From Quillaja saponaria (Eukaryota; Streptophyta; Magnoliopsida; Fabales; Quillajaceae), in NCBI GenBank assembly GCA_029379385.1, contig CM055613.1:22913652-22977651 (forward strand): DNA of 64,000 nt. The letters are read 5' to 3'. The notes under the pieces are model-generated. The model was not told the DNA's origin. It was given only the letters and a program-made list of their open reading frames with translations, and did no database searches. Both the position numbers and the translations under genes were made by a program. Below are positions 1 to 10,305 of the stretch, one piece after another. Position 1 is the stretch's first letter, and each line of letters starts with the position of its first letter.

Positions 1-87
1 GTAGATAATTGATCCTGCATGCTACGTGTATTGCTGAGTTTCAGGCTGAAATAGAATTTTCGAGTCATATATTTCTTTATACCACAG

Positions 88-848
88 TATGCAGAAAAGC
101 TTTTCGTTCGCAAGCAAAAGGACAATCAATATTCCCATTTAGTGGCTCGGATCTGGGAGGGTGTTAGTGCTAATGACAAAAAAGCTGTATACCATCACAT
201 AGTTAATTCTGAAGTTGATGTGAATGTTGTGTATGAGCAAGCATGCAGCTCTTTAACCCTTGCAAAAGCAATGCTGTTGCAAGAGCAGACAAGCCTAGAT
301 CAAAGCTCTAGGTGTTCAGCGAGATATTTATTAGACCAGTCCTGTACTAGCTCTTTGAACTTGGCTGGTACAAAAGAATGCAAGACCCGGGAGGATCTAG
401 ATGGCTGCACTCTACTTCACCTTGCCTGTGAAACTGCAGACATCGGTATGCTGGAACTCCTACTACAGTATGGTGCAAATATAAATGCAACTGACTTGAG
501 AGGCCAGACACCACTCCACTGGTGTATTTCTAGAGGCAAAACGTCAGCTACAAGATTACTTCTTTCAAGGTGACTCCAAGCTGCCAGCTGCATAATTGTT
601 AGGTTTTCAATATTTCTTTCAACTGCATTATTTCTTAAGTAGTGTTGTTAGATTCATGTTTCTCTTTTTTTCTTTTTTTATAATTTTTTATTTATGTGTG
701 ATATGAGATTCCACTAAAGGGTTGAAAATGCAGGAGCGCTGATCCTCGAGCTGTAGATAGGGAAGGGAAAACCCTTCACAGTCTTGCTCTGCAGTCAAAT
801 TTTGATGATGGTGAGATCCTTGCTCTATTGGCCGCCTCAAATGGATGA
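88..848 (+). CDS. 3' end of an AGD1-4-type ArfGAP gene (ankyrin region), two exons
   Basis: Two exons are visible, 88-569 and 734-848, joined by an intron with GT at 570 and AG at 732-733; bases 1-87 are the tail of the upstream intron, ending in CACAG. The splice joins phase-2 codons cleanly and gives about 199 residues ending at TGA 846-848. The protein starts YAEKLFVRK, the segment just after the ArfGAP zinc finger in plant BAR-PH-ArfGAP-ANK proteins. It then shows a linker (WEGVSANDKKAVYHHIVN) and ankyrin repeats (LDGCTLLHLACETADIGML, then RGQTPLHWCISRGKT). It ends in LLAASNG, the usual C terminus of this class. Family knowledge: these proteins stimulate GTP hydrolysis by ARF GTPases in vesicle traffic; AGD3 acts in auxin-dependent vein patterning. 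The 5' part lies outside the window. The repeat-3 motif reads RSADP rather than RGADP, a mild deviation. I cannot separate AGD1, 2, 3 and 4. Confidence 0.85.
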
Positions 849-1260
849 CATTCTCAAACAAAGAATCACTGAGGACAGTATACTAAATCTAGATGATATC
901 AAAGTATTGGATTTTGTAGAGTTGTATTTCATAAACTAAAGAGCTGGTTCTCTGAAGGAAATGCCCGAGTCTGGGAGGCTTACAGGAGAGTGCGTGGCAC
1001 CCTTGGCAATTTGTGGAAATTAGTTCTCACTCATCAGACTTGTAAATTTATAATGGCCCCTCTTGGCCGAGTTAAGAAGAGCACTCAGGGCTCTGCTCAT
1101 GTTTATTCAATTTCTTTGTTTCCTGTTGTGGTGAAGCTGTGGGAATTAGTTCTAGGGGGATTTCCATTAAGGGAAATTGTTATGCCTGACCTTTTATTTT
1201 ATTTTCCTGGGTGGCTGATGTAAATATATTTTCGTGTCTTTGGTTTTGTAAAAGGCGGCA
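849..1260 (+). other. Probable 3' UTR of the AGD-type gene
   Basis: This 0.4 kb stretch follows the stop codon and is clearly less AT-rich than the sequence beyond about 1260, as expected for transcribed 3' sequence. No convincing open frame or domain is present; a 77-codon open frame at 990-1223 has no recognisable composition. No unambiguous AATAAA signal was seen, so the end is a guess based on the composition change. Confidence 0.4.
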
Positions 1261-1679
1261 AGATCTTTTTAAATCTATCTGAATGGATTACTCTTTAATA
1301 AGTACAAAAGGTTTACAAAAAGAAAAGGGAAAAATCATATGAAATTACACAAATTAATTTAGTGGGGTGTCAAATGTAGGGATGGCCTCGAATGTATATG
1401 TATTATTCAATTTGTGTTCAATTTGATATTTGATAAATAATTTGATATAATATTTAAATTAATATTTTAAGTAATATTATAACTTGCATTAATATTCGAA
1501 TAAATATTAAAACATACTTTTTTCCTTAAAAATTATTGGAATTTGAGTATTGAAATTTAAATTTGAATAGGCATTCTAATATTGGTCAAACTTCTGTTAG
1601 TTGTAGCTCACTAAAATATAAACACCCTTATAATGTTCTTTTTGACTAAAAATGTCATATAATATTATATATTCTGTTA

Positions 1680-1682
<3 letters not shown>

Positions 1683-1729
<47 letters not shown>
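1683..1729. repeat. TA microsatellite followed by a poly-T run
   Basis: About 15 TA dinucleotides (1683-1712) run directly into a 17-base T tract (1713-1729). Confidence 0.9.
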
Positions 1730-2061
1730 GAGAGCTTTCAATATCTTTTTCCAATACCTATTTTTCATTCACCTCTCATTCAACTACATGCTGGACTAAT
1801 CATATAATTTTAGAATTTTTTAAAATTATTTATTTATTTTAAATTTAGGATAATTTAAGTTTTTCTTTTAGAATGAAAAGAATTTTAAATATTTATCTTA
1901 AATTAGAAAAAAAATTTGAGCACGTCATGTATGAGGATGTTAGTTATTTTTAAATTGATAGACCCTTAGTCTTCTGTTATATAGTATTTATTATATTAAA
2001 TATTTTATTTTATTACATTAAAAAAATTTAATTTCACATAACATAAATTTTGTTAATTATA

Positions 2062-2184
2062 AAACCTTGAGTAGTTCAGCGGACACCTGTTATCCCTCTT
2101 TATCTAGAAAGTTAAGAGTCGACTATCTTAAAAAGTTACTTGGGATCTATTCCCCTTCCCTATCCCCAATTAAAAAAAAAAAAA
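2062..2184 (+). mobile_element. Probable tRNA-derived SINE
   Basis: A short island of mixed composition in AT-rich DNA ends in a 13-base A tract (2172-2184). Near its start, GTAGTTCAGCGG resembles a pol III box A (TRGCNNAGYNGG). About 35 bases downstream, AGAGTCGACTA is a weak box B match. The pyrimidine-rich stretch before the A tail (CCCCTTCCCTATCCCC) fits SINE tails. No clean target duplication was seen, so this remains tentative. Confidence 0.4.
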
Positions 2185-2385
2185 GAATACTTTTTTTTTT
2201 GTTGCCTGTTAATTTTTAATTTTTTAAACCAAATATTGTTTTATATTTTAAATTTGTATTTGTTGAATTTATTTTGCACCTTCTTTAGATATATTCACAT
2301 ATATTGAAGCTCAATTAAAAAAATTAGACAAATAAAAAGAAAGGCTCATTTTTTTTTTTAAGTGTACTACCAAATTAAATAAGCC

Positions 2386-2407
2386 ATATATATATATATA
2401 TATATAT
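2386..2407. repeat. TA microsatellite
   Basis: About 11 TA units just upstream of the copia 5' LTR. Confidence 0.85.
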
Positions 2408-2426
2408 TGGTTTACAATCATTTTTC

Positions 2427-4257
2427 TGTTAGTATTAGTATCCAAGAGTCAATCAATAATTGGTTGTAATGACACTTTACTTGTATTTAATGCATATAAT
2501 AATATTCATTAGACATTTATTATATTGTTTAAATAAGATTTAGTACAACGATATATAAAGTTCATAGAATATATATATGTATACATAATTATAATGCTAA
2601 TCATAATTGTGAGATATGACATACATAAAGTATTATTTTAAAAGTATTCAAAGCAATAAATCATCAAGAATGAAGATATTGATGATTATTTGAGACTAAC
2701 ATTTGTTGTGTCATTCTCTTATAAAGAGAGTTTTGATCTCATAAACTACAAGCATGGTGATGCTGAGACAAACATATGGCTACTTGTTAGTTGAATAAGT
2801 ACATTGAATTTATCTAATATGAAAAACTATGTAGAGTTTTTACTCGTGTCAATGGAATTTCTGGAAGTGTTAGTGGTGTAAGTGATCTTTTGACTTGAGA
2901 TCATTTTTTTACCTTATATCTGAATTTATGTGTTTTAATGTCATTCCCTTTATCCTGTAATAAAGATAATACATGGGTGATTATTGGACATGTAGTGAAG
3001 CATATGAAGGTAGATGAATGAAAGAAAAAGAACTCATCATCCTTAGTAAAGAGGACAAATATCCCATGGTCTCTTGAGACAAGTATGTCTTGTTCCGGGA
3101 ATTTTTGCAAAGTGAAATAGATTAAGAAAAATGTTTTCTTGAATCTTTTTTAGGAACAAAACATAAAGTTGGTTTCAAGTACTAATGGATTTAGACAAAG
3201 AAAGGGTTGACACTAGAATCCTTGCTCTATGTCTATCTCGGGATATGTTTGATGAAAGGATTAAATTAGAAGGTAACCAAGCACTGAAAGGTTTGATAAA
3301 TGATCTTAGCTTCGCTTGTACTTGGGTGGCAATGATACATTGCTAAATGTTAATCTTGATTTATGAATGTAATTTTTTTGGTTTAACAAAACCAAAGTTA
3401 AATTAAAAGTGTTTTAATTTAACCATACTTCTTAGAAAGTATCCAATTATATTTTTTACCAATGTATGAGATAACCTAATGGGTTGCACACTTTAATTGA
3501 CTTAGGTTAAGAACCTAGAAGGATTAATGGAGTCTTCGAAATTAATAGTTAACTTCCAAGCATATAAGGGTAAAAAGGTAATTGTCACCTATACATACAG
3601 AGCAAGAATTGTGTTCTTGAAAGTCAAGTGGGAATCCTAATTGGATATAGGCCTTGGGCGTTAGGTTTAATTAAATCCTAAACAAGGAATGATTATAACT
3701 CCCAAACCCTAACCGTCCCATCTATATATGTAACACTAAGGGAATTTGGCTAACATGCTAGATACAACAAAGACTAGTGACATTCGGCCTTGTGAAGAGT
3801 ACTTGAAAATCTCCTCCCTTTAGCTGTGAACCTATTGTTGAAGCAAATGAGTTTTTGCTTCAAGAACAATACTCCTATTAACCATTCAAACAAGTGGAAG
3901 GTAGCATGTATCTTAAGGGTGAATCAATTGCTTCAATCTTTTTCAAAAAAGGTAAAGGCTTTTGAATTGATCAATTTTGTGAACTATTCTGTTAGAGGCT
4001 TATTTGTTTGAATAGCTTTACTAATCATTGGTCATATTTTGTGATTGATTGGGTGAATCATTTTGACGATTTGTGGAGGAACTCCAAGCATCCTTGCTAA
4101 ACAATTAAACAAGCTACATGAGGAAAGTGTCAAGAGGTTAATTTTAATTGTTAGCTTTTGTTATATATATAATTAATTGAATACCTCTGTTCTTGGTTTG
4201 GGAAAATTATAATTCTGCTGCGTATGCATGTAATGCATGATCCTAGATTTCCCAACA
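2427..4257 (+). repeat. Copia 5' LTR
   Basis: The 1831-bp LTR begins TGTTAGTATTAG and ends GATTTCCCAACA. It matches the copy starting at 15058 throughout, with scattered substitutions and small indels (for example TCCAAGAGTC versus TCCAAGAGAC). The site hit by the Athila in the other copy is intact here as AGAGGCTTATTTG near 3995. Confidence 0.9.
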
Positions 4258-4258
4258 G

Positions 4259-4271
4259 TGGTATATGAGCC
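4259..4271 (+). other. Copia primer-binding site (initiator tRNA-Met type)
   Basis: TGGTATATGAGCC lies one base after the 5' LTR. It is a degenerate form of TGGTATCAGAGCC, complementary to the 3' end of initiator tRNA-Met, the usual primer for plant copia elements. Confidence 0.75.
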
Positions 4272-4630
4272 TCTAGGTTTACTTCAATTAATTATTTATT
4301 TATTATTCTTGATTTTTATGGATGTTCATAGTATTGAAGCATGCTATAAAATTTGTTTAGAATTTCCTTTTATGAAAATCCCTAAGGAGTTTAATGATTT
4401 TAGGCTTTTGGGATTTTCGGAATTGTTCCAAACCCTAAAATATAAAACTCGGGGTTTAGAATTTTGGAATTGTTCCAAACCTTAAAAGTTTCAGCATATA
4501 GGGTTTTATGAATTTGAAATTGTTCCAAACCCTGAAATTTAGTGGATGAGCTACAACCAAGTGAAAGCCCAGGACCCTAATAAGCTGCCAAGGCAGCGCC
4601 ACCCATGACCTAGGCTAAGGGCATGACCAA
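4272..4630 (+). repeat. Copia leader with about 50-bp tandem repeats
   Basis: Non-coding leader. Three imperfect units, spaced about 50 bp, share AATTGTTCCAAACCCT and start near 4420, 4468 and 4518. The leader is interrupted at 4631 by the gag-only element and resumes at 10306. Confidence 0.65.
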
Positions 4631-6679
4631 TATAACACCCCCAAAATTAATACCTAAATTAATTGTTTGATAAGTAATTATCTTATGAAATAAATAGGAT
4701 TAAAATTTAATTACATATTATTTCATGTATAGGAATAGTACATGTACGTATAAAAATACATATAGGATATGTATTAGTATAAGAATAGTATATATGTATA
4801 AAAATACATATAAATACATGTACGTATATATATATACATACATGTATATACATAAGAAAAACATGGGCAAGTGTAGGTGTTGGAACAAAGATGGAAAAAA
4901 TGCTACATGGTGGTGTTGGAAGTAGAAAAGAAAATGATAAAATATAGGTTTCTTGCTAGAAAAGGAAATGTGATGAATTAGGTGTAAGAAGAAGATTAAG
5001 TGTAGCAATTTGTAATAAATGAAGGGACTATGTGTAAGGAAGAGAATAAGTGTGGCAAGTTTCAATTAAGGAAGAAACTTTGGTGCAAGAAGGAGAATAA
5101 GTGTGGCAACTTGCAATTAATAAAAGGACTTAGTTGTAAGAAGGAGGAAAAGGGTAGAAAAGTTGTAATAATTAAGGGGGCATGTGGAAGAAAGTTAGAA
5201 TATAAGGTGACAAGAAATAGTTAACATAGAAAGGTGGCTAGAAAAGTGGAAGGCAAGGAAAACACTAGCTGCCCATGAAATAATTAAGTAGGACATGTGT
5301 AGAGAATTAAGGAAATAAGGTGGCCATGAAATAATTATGGTGGATATGTATTTAGATTTAAGGAAGCAAGGTGTACATGAAATGATTAACAAGGCATGTG
5401 TAGAGATTTAAGGTAACTAGGTGGCTTACTAATAATTAAAGAATCTAAACTAGGAAATAGGAGGAAGACAAGTGTTATGAAGAAAATATACATGTCAATT
5501 TAGAGAATGACAAGTAGGAGGTTGTAATTTTAGAGAACTAAAAGGGTAAAATAGGAAATGAAACTTTCTCCTAAATCCTAAACCTTGGCCATGCACAATA
5601 AATAGGAAGGGGGAGTAACTGAAATTGCATAGGCAAGGTGAAGTGTGTACTAAAGTGAGGGAAATTGAGAGAAAAAAGTGAGAAAGTAAAGAAAAAAGTG
5701 AGAAAGTAAAGAAAGTAAGAGAAATAGTAAGAAATAAAAGAGAAGGCAAACCATGAGCTAGGAAGGAGAGGAGAAAACCGAGAGGAAAAAAAAGAAGGAG
5801 GCGTAGGAAAAGAAATAAAGCAAACCAAAACTAAGAGTATTAGGCAAGTATTCATGCATTCATTTGTTTTATTTTACCCTTGCTTTGAAAGCTACTTCCT
5901 TGTTACTCTTATATTCTTCATACGACTCTTATATCCTCCATGCATATGAAATGGAAAATGAGGAAAATGAATCCTTTTTAAGAAACTTAGAGGAAATTAG
6001 GAAAAATGCTAACTTGCATTGCATATTCCTATATTTCTAAAACTGCCATCAAGAATCCTTCATTGTCATGTATGAATGCTTGTTGAGGTTCGACTCACTT
6101 TTCTTCATCTTGATGTGTAGATTAATTAGTACCATGGATGTGTATTGTTTTCCTTGGAGAAAGGCATGGTCTATGTAATGGGAAAAGATGGCAAGTGGAC
6201 CTTGTTTGGAAAAACATAGAAGTACTTGTGTTGAAATGCAATTATGTAGTACAGGGTTGCTTTTGTTTAATGTTTGTAATGTGTTCTTAACAAGTTTACT
6301 TAGTAATTTTATTAATATTGGAAGGAAGCCTAGTATTACTAAAAATTGGCTCTTGTATAAATAATAGTTTGCAAATTGTGTCTCTAGGAGTATTAATGCA
6401 CTCTTCACAAGTTACATCTCTTAGATAAATCTTGGTTAATAAATAGAATAGCATGGATTTAAAATAAATTAGAGGAAAATATAAAATTTAGAAAGAGGAA
6501 TGATCATGGCCGTATGGCGTAAAGTGAAATAAGAAGAACGTCTAAGAAAATTATAAAGTATCACCGTAGGAGAAAAATAAAGATGCTAGAAAATACAAGT
6601 AACAAAAGTATTACCGATTAAATTGGCTTAAGAGTTTATAAGTAGATTAAGTGAAGGATTAAGGAAAGAGGGTGCTACA
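4631..6679 (+). repeat. 5' LTR of the gag-only element
   Basis: Begins TATAACACCCCCAAAATT (TG mutated to TA relative to the other LTR) and ends GGTGCTACA. It contains two families of tandem subrepeats. About 51-bp units carry TAAGTGTGGCAA..TTGCAATTAA (about 4990-5180). About 55-bp units carry AAGGTGGCCATGAAATAATTA (about 5225-5430). One 55-bp unit is missing relative to the 3' LTR. Confidence 0.9.
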
Positions 6680-6683
6680 ATTA

Positions 6684-6695
6684 TGGTATCAGAGC
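6684..6695 (+). other. Primer-binding site of the gag-only element
   Basis: TGGTATCAGAGC, a perfect complement of the initiator tRNA-Met 3' end, sits four bases after the LTR. Confidence 0.9.
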
Positions 6696-7027
6696 AACGG
6701 TTTGGGCAAAGGTGGGTAAGGAGGCCTAAAGTGACTTGTCATGATTATGTTATATGCGATTTACTCCAAAGGTTTGATTGTGTACTCTTTGTTTGGTATT
6801 ATGCCTATTACATGGAATATTGTTTGCACATTACATAGAACATTGTTTACAAATTGTTGATATGACAAGAAGGTGCTACATGTTACATGTGTTTTATATA
6901 TGTGTTATATATTTGTCATGTGATCATTGTTGGAAATGTTATAAGGAAAGGAAATGTTAAATGTGTTGCATGCATAGTGAAAAGGAAAGAAATATGACAT
7001 ATTAGGATATGTTAGGATTACCATGTA

Positions 7028-7884
7028 GCCGAAAGATGGTTCAGGAAATTAGAGAAATTTTTTAGAGTTATGGAGTGTATGGATGATGATAAGTTAATTC
7101 TAGCAACTTATATGCTAGAAGGAGAAACGGAGTATTGGTTGCAAAGTACTGAAAGGTTACTTGTAGCTAGAGGGGAAGAACTAAATTGGGATAGTTATAA
7201 GATAGCTTTCCATGAAAAATACTTTCCAGAGAGTGTAAAGCAGGACCTTGAAGCTGAGTATAATCAACTCAGACAAGAAATGTGAGTGTAGCCGAGTACA
7301 AACATAGATTTGAAGAACTATCTAAGTTCTCTACCTACTTGCAAACTTATTATAATGATAGGTGGAAAGCTAACAAATTTGAAAGGGGTCTAAATCCTAA
7401 TATGAGTGGCTAGATAGCTACTTTGGAGATAGGAAACCTTGCTTAATTAGTGGGGAAGAGCAAAATAACTGAGAAGGTATGTATGGAGGAGGAAGCTGAA
7501 AGAAAAAGGATGCATGAAACCTACAAAAGGGTTAGAGAGATAGAGAGGAATGAAAGTAATAAGAAGGCTGTAGGTGTTAGTGAAGTAAGGCCAAACCAAT
7601 GACAAGATAGAGGGAAACAAATAGAGGGTTAGTTAAGGGAAGAAGGACTGTGTAATAGGTGTGGGAGATTTCATGGCGATAAGCCATGTTTGAAGGGTAG
7701 TAACATTTGTTATAGTTGTGGAAAGGAGGGTCACATAACTAGAATCAGCCTAAAAGTCAATAACCAAAGAGCTCCTAGGAATCTAGTGGCATCGTGTCGA
7801 GCATTCTCCTTAAATCAAAAAGAAGCACTAAAGTATGACAAGTTTATTCAAGGTAAGTGTATATTAAATGACATAATATGTTAA
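7028..7884 (+). pseudogene. Gag (Retrotrans_gag type) of the gag-only element, frameshifted
   Basis: Starts inside the conserved AERWFRKLEKFF segment and continues open from 7028 to 7285 (MECMDDDKLILATYMLEGE, then YWLQSTERLL), the capsid helix region of Ty3/gypsy Gag. A one-base shift near 7282 moves the match to another frame (VAEYKHRFEELSKFSTYLQT), where an in-frame TAG interrupts NPNMSG. Further on come two zinc knuckles in tandem: CNRCGRFHGDKPC, then CYSCGKEGH with its last cysteine missing. The reading is lost after about 7884, where protease should begin. Gag forms the virus-like particle and packages RNA. No start codon was identified with confidence; residues before 7028 do not read well. 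Confidence 0.75.
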
Positions 7885-7907
7885 TGTTAACCCCCTAAGG
7901 CATACCG

Positions 7908-8138
7908 AGATGAATAAAGTGAATACCCTGATGATTACAAAGATGAATAAAGTGAATACCCTGAGGTTTAACGAGATGGATAAAGTGAATACCCTGAGAT
8001 CTACAAAGATGGATAAATTGAATATCCTGAGGTTTACCGAGATGGATAAAGTGAATACCTTGAAGTTTACTAAGATGGATAAAGCGAATACCCTGAGATT
8101 TTCCGAGATGGATAAAGTGAATACTTTGAGGTATGTCA
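7908..8138 (+). repeat. 33-bp minisatellite, 7 units, open in one frame
   Basis: Seven contiguous units of 33 bp with core GATGGATAAAGTGAATACCC. The frame stays open throughout and encodes an 11-residue repeat (KMDKVNTLRFT with variants). It occupies the position where pol would be and is not in the frame of the preceding zinc knuckles. Units alternate between AAGATG and GAGATG starts, suggesting expansion as a 66-bp dimer. Confidence 0.9.
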
Positions 8139-8232
8139 TAGGATTCAAAACAAATAGTAGAAAGGAAACAAGATAAAGATTGTTTAGGTTAATGCAAGAT
8201 TGTTTAGATTAATACAGGACAAAATTCTTTTA

Positions 8233-8246
8233 AAGGGGTGGAGTAT
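8233..8246 (+). other. Polypurine tract of the gag-only element
   Basis: AAGGGGTGGAGTAT lies immediately before the 3' LTR, the expected plus-strand priming site of Ty3/gypsy elements. Confidence 0.8.
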
Positions 8247-10300
8247 TGTAACACTCCCAAAATTAATACCTAAATTAATTGTAGGATAAACAATTATCTT
8301 ATGAGTTAAATAGGATTAAAATTTAATCACATATTATTTCATGTATAGGAATAGTACATGTACGTATAAAAATATACATAGGATACATATTAGTATAAGA
8401 ATAGTATATAGTATAAAAATACATATAAATACATGTATGTATATACAAAAGAAAAATATGGACAACTGTAAGCATTGGCACAAAGATGAGAAAAATGTTA
8501 CATGGTGGTGTTGGAAGAATAAAAGAAAATGATAAAATATAGGTTTCTTGCTAGAAAAGGAAATGTGATGAATTAGGTGTAAGAAGAAGATTAAGTGTGG
8601 CACTTTGTAATAAATAAAGGGGCTGTGTGTAAAGAAGAGAATAAGTGCGGCAAGTTGCAATTAATGAAGGGACTTAGGTGTAAGAATGAGAATAAGTGTG
8701 ACAACTTGCAATTAATAAAAGGGCTTAGTTGTAAGAAGGAGGAAAATGGTGGAAAAGTTGTAATAATTAAGGGGGCATGTGGAAGAAAGTTAGGACATAA
8801 GGTGGCAAGTAATAATTAACATAGAAAGGTGGCTAGACAAGTGGAAGGCAAGAAAAACACTAGTTGTCCATGAAATAATTAAGTAGGACATGTGTAAAGA
8901 ATTAAGGAAATAAGGTGGCCATGGAATGATTAAGTAGGACGTGTGTAGAGAATTAAGGAAACAAGGTGGCCATGAAATAATTATGGTGGATATGTATAGA
9001 GATTTAAGGAAGCAAGGTGTCTATGAAATAATTAACAAAACATGTGGAGAGATTTAAGGTGACTAGGTAGCTTACTAATAAGGAAATATGAAGAAGATAA
9101 GTGTTAAGAAGAAAATACACATGTTAATGTAGAGAATGACAAGTAGGGGGTTGTAATTTTAGAGAACTAAAAGGGTAAAATAGGAAATGAAACTTTCTCC
9201 TAAATCCTAAACCTTGGCCATGCACTATAAATAGGAAGGGAAGTAGCCAAAAGTGTATAGGCAAGGTGAAATGTGTACTTAAGTGAGGGAAATTGATCGA
9301 AAAAGTGAGAAAGTAGAGAAAAAAGTGGGAAAGTAAAGAAAGTAAGAGAAATAGTAAGAAATAAAGAAAAAGGCAAATTATGAACTAGGAAGGAGAAGGA
9401 GAAAACCGAGATAAAAAAAAAAGGAAGAGGTGTAGGAAAAGAAAGAAAGAAAAACAAAACTAAGGGTATTAGGCAAGTATTCATGCATTCATTTGTTTTA
9501 TTTTACCCATGCTTTGAAAGCTACTTCCTTGTTACTCTTATATTCTTCATGCTACTCTTATATCCTCCATGCATATGAACTGGAAAATATGGAGAATGAA
9601 TCCTTTTTAAGAAACTTAGAGGAAATATGAAAAAAGGCTAATTTGCATTGTATATTCCTATATTTCTAAAACTGCCATAAAGAATCATTCGTTGTCATGT
9701 ATGAATGCTTGTTTAGGTTCTCACTTTTCTTCATCTTGATGTGCATATTAATTAGTACCATGGATGTTTGGAGAAAGGCATGGTCTATGTAATAGGAAAA
9801 GATGGCAAGTGGACCTTGTTTAGAAAAACATAAAAGTACTGATGTTGAAATGCAATTATGTAGTATGGTTGCTTTTGTATAAAGTTGTAATGTGTTCTTA
9901 ACAAGTTTACTTAGTAATTTTATTAATATTGGAAGGAAGCCTAGTATTACTAAAATTGGCTCTTGTATAAATAATAGTTTGCAAATTGTGTCTCTAGGAA
10001 TATTAATACACTCTTCACAAGTCACATCTCTTAGATAAATCTTGGTTAATAAATAAAGTAGCATGGACTTAAAATAAATTGGAGGAAAAGATAAAATTTA
10101 GGAAGAGGAATACAAGATCACTAATTATGGCCGTATGGTGTAAAATGAAATAAGAACGTCTAAGGAAATTATAAAGTATCACCATAGGTGAAAAATAAAG
10201 ATGCTAGAAAAGACAAGTAACAAAAATATTACCAATTAAATTGGCTTAAGAGTTAGTTATTAGTAGATTAAGTGAAGGATTAAGGAAAGAGGGTGTTACA
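8247..10300 (+). repeat. 3' LTR of the gag-only element
   Basis: Begins TGTAACACTCCCAAAATT and ends GGTGTTACA. Same architecture as the 5' LTR, with an extra subrepeat unit near 8920-8975 (AAGGTGGCCATGGAATGATT). Confidence 0.9.
9226..9233 (+). promoter_or_regulatory. LTR TATA box
   Basis: TATAAATA in a locally GC-richer context (CCATGCAC upstream, GGAAGGG downstream). The corresponding site in the 5' LTR (about 5597-5604) has decayed to CAATAAATA, so the functional promoter of this copy may be weakened. Confidence 0.5.
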
Positions 10301-10305
10301 ACCAA

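Larger units (their letters stand above)
1261..2426. other. AT-rich intergenic spacer
   Basis: Very AT-rich DNA with no open frame of interest. It holds a TA microsatellite with a T run at 1683-1729, a probable SINE at 2062-2184 and a second TA run at 2386-2407. It ends at the first base of the copia LTR. Confidence 0.7.
4631..10300 (+). mobile_element. Gag-only Ty3/gypsy-type element (TR-GAG-like) nested in the copia leader
   Basis: The 5670-bp element is flanked by a perfect 5-bp duplication ACCAA (4626-4630 and 10301-10305). Two LTRs of about 2.05 kb (4631-6679, 8247-10300) enclose only 1.57 kb: primer-binding site, gag relic, a 33-bp minisatellite and a purine tract. No protease, reverse transcriptase, RNase H or integrase is detectable in any frame. 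Non-autonomous elements with LTRs and only gag are known in plants as TR-GAG; assignment here rests on structure. It must have been mobilised in trans by a related full element. Confidence 0.85.

Noticed and set aside
990..1223. 77-codon open frame after the AGD-type gene
   Set aside because: No recognisable domain; it lies in the probable 3' UTR.
4718..5065. 115-codon minus-strand open frame with hydrophobic, tyrosine-rich sequence
   Set aside because: It lies in the LTR over AT-rich subrepeats, its counterpart at 8334-8660 differs mainly by chance changes, and its composition follows the DNA; not a gene.
5571..5855. Minus-strand open frames rich in F, S and L (also 9200-9484)
   Set aside because: They are the complement of the GAAAG-rich part of the LTR; low-complexity shadow.
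7908..8138. Regular 33-bp repeats that could suggest a CRISPR-like array
   Set aside because: The units are contiguous without unique spacers and lie inside a plant LTR element; it is a minisatellite.
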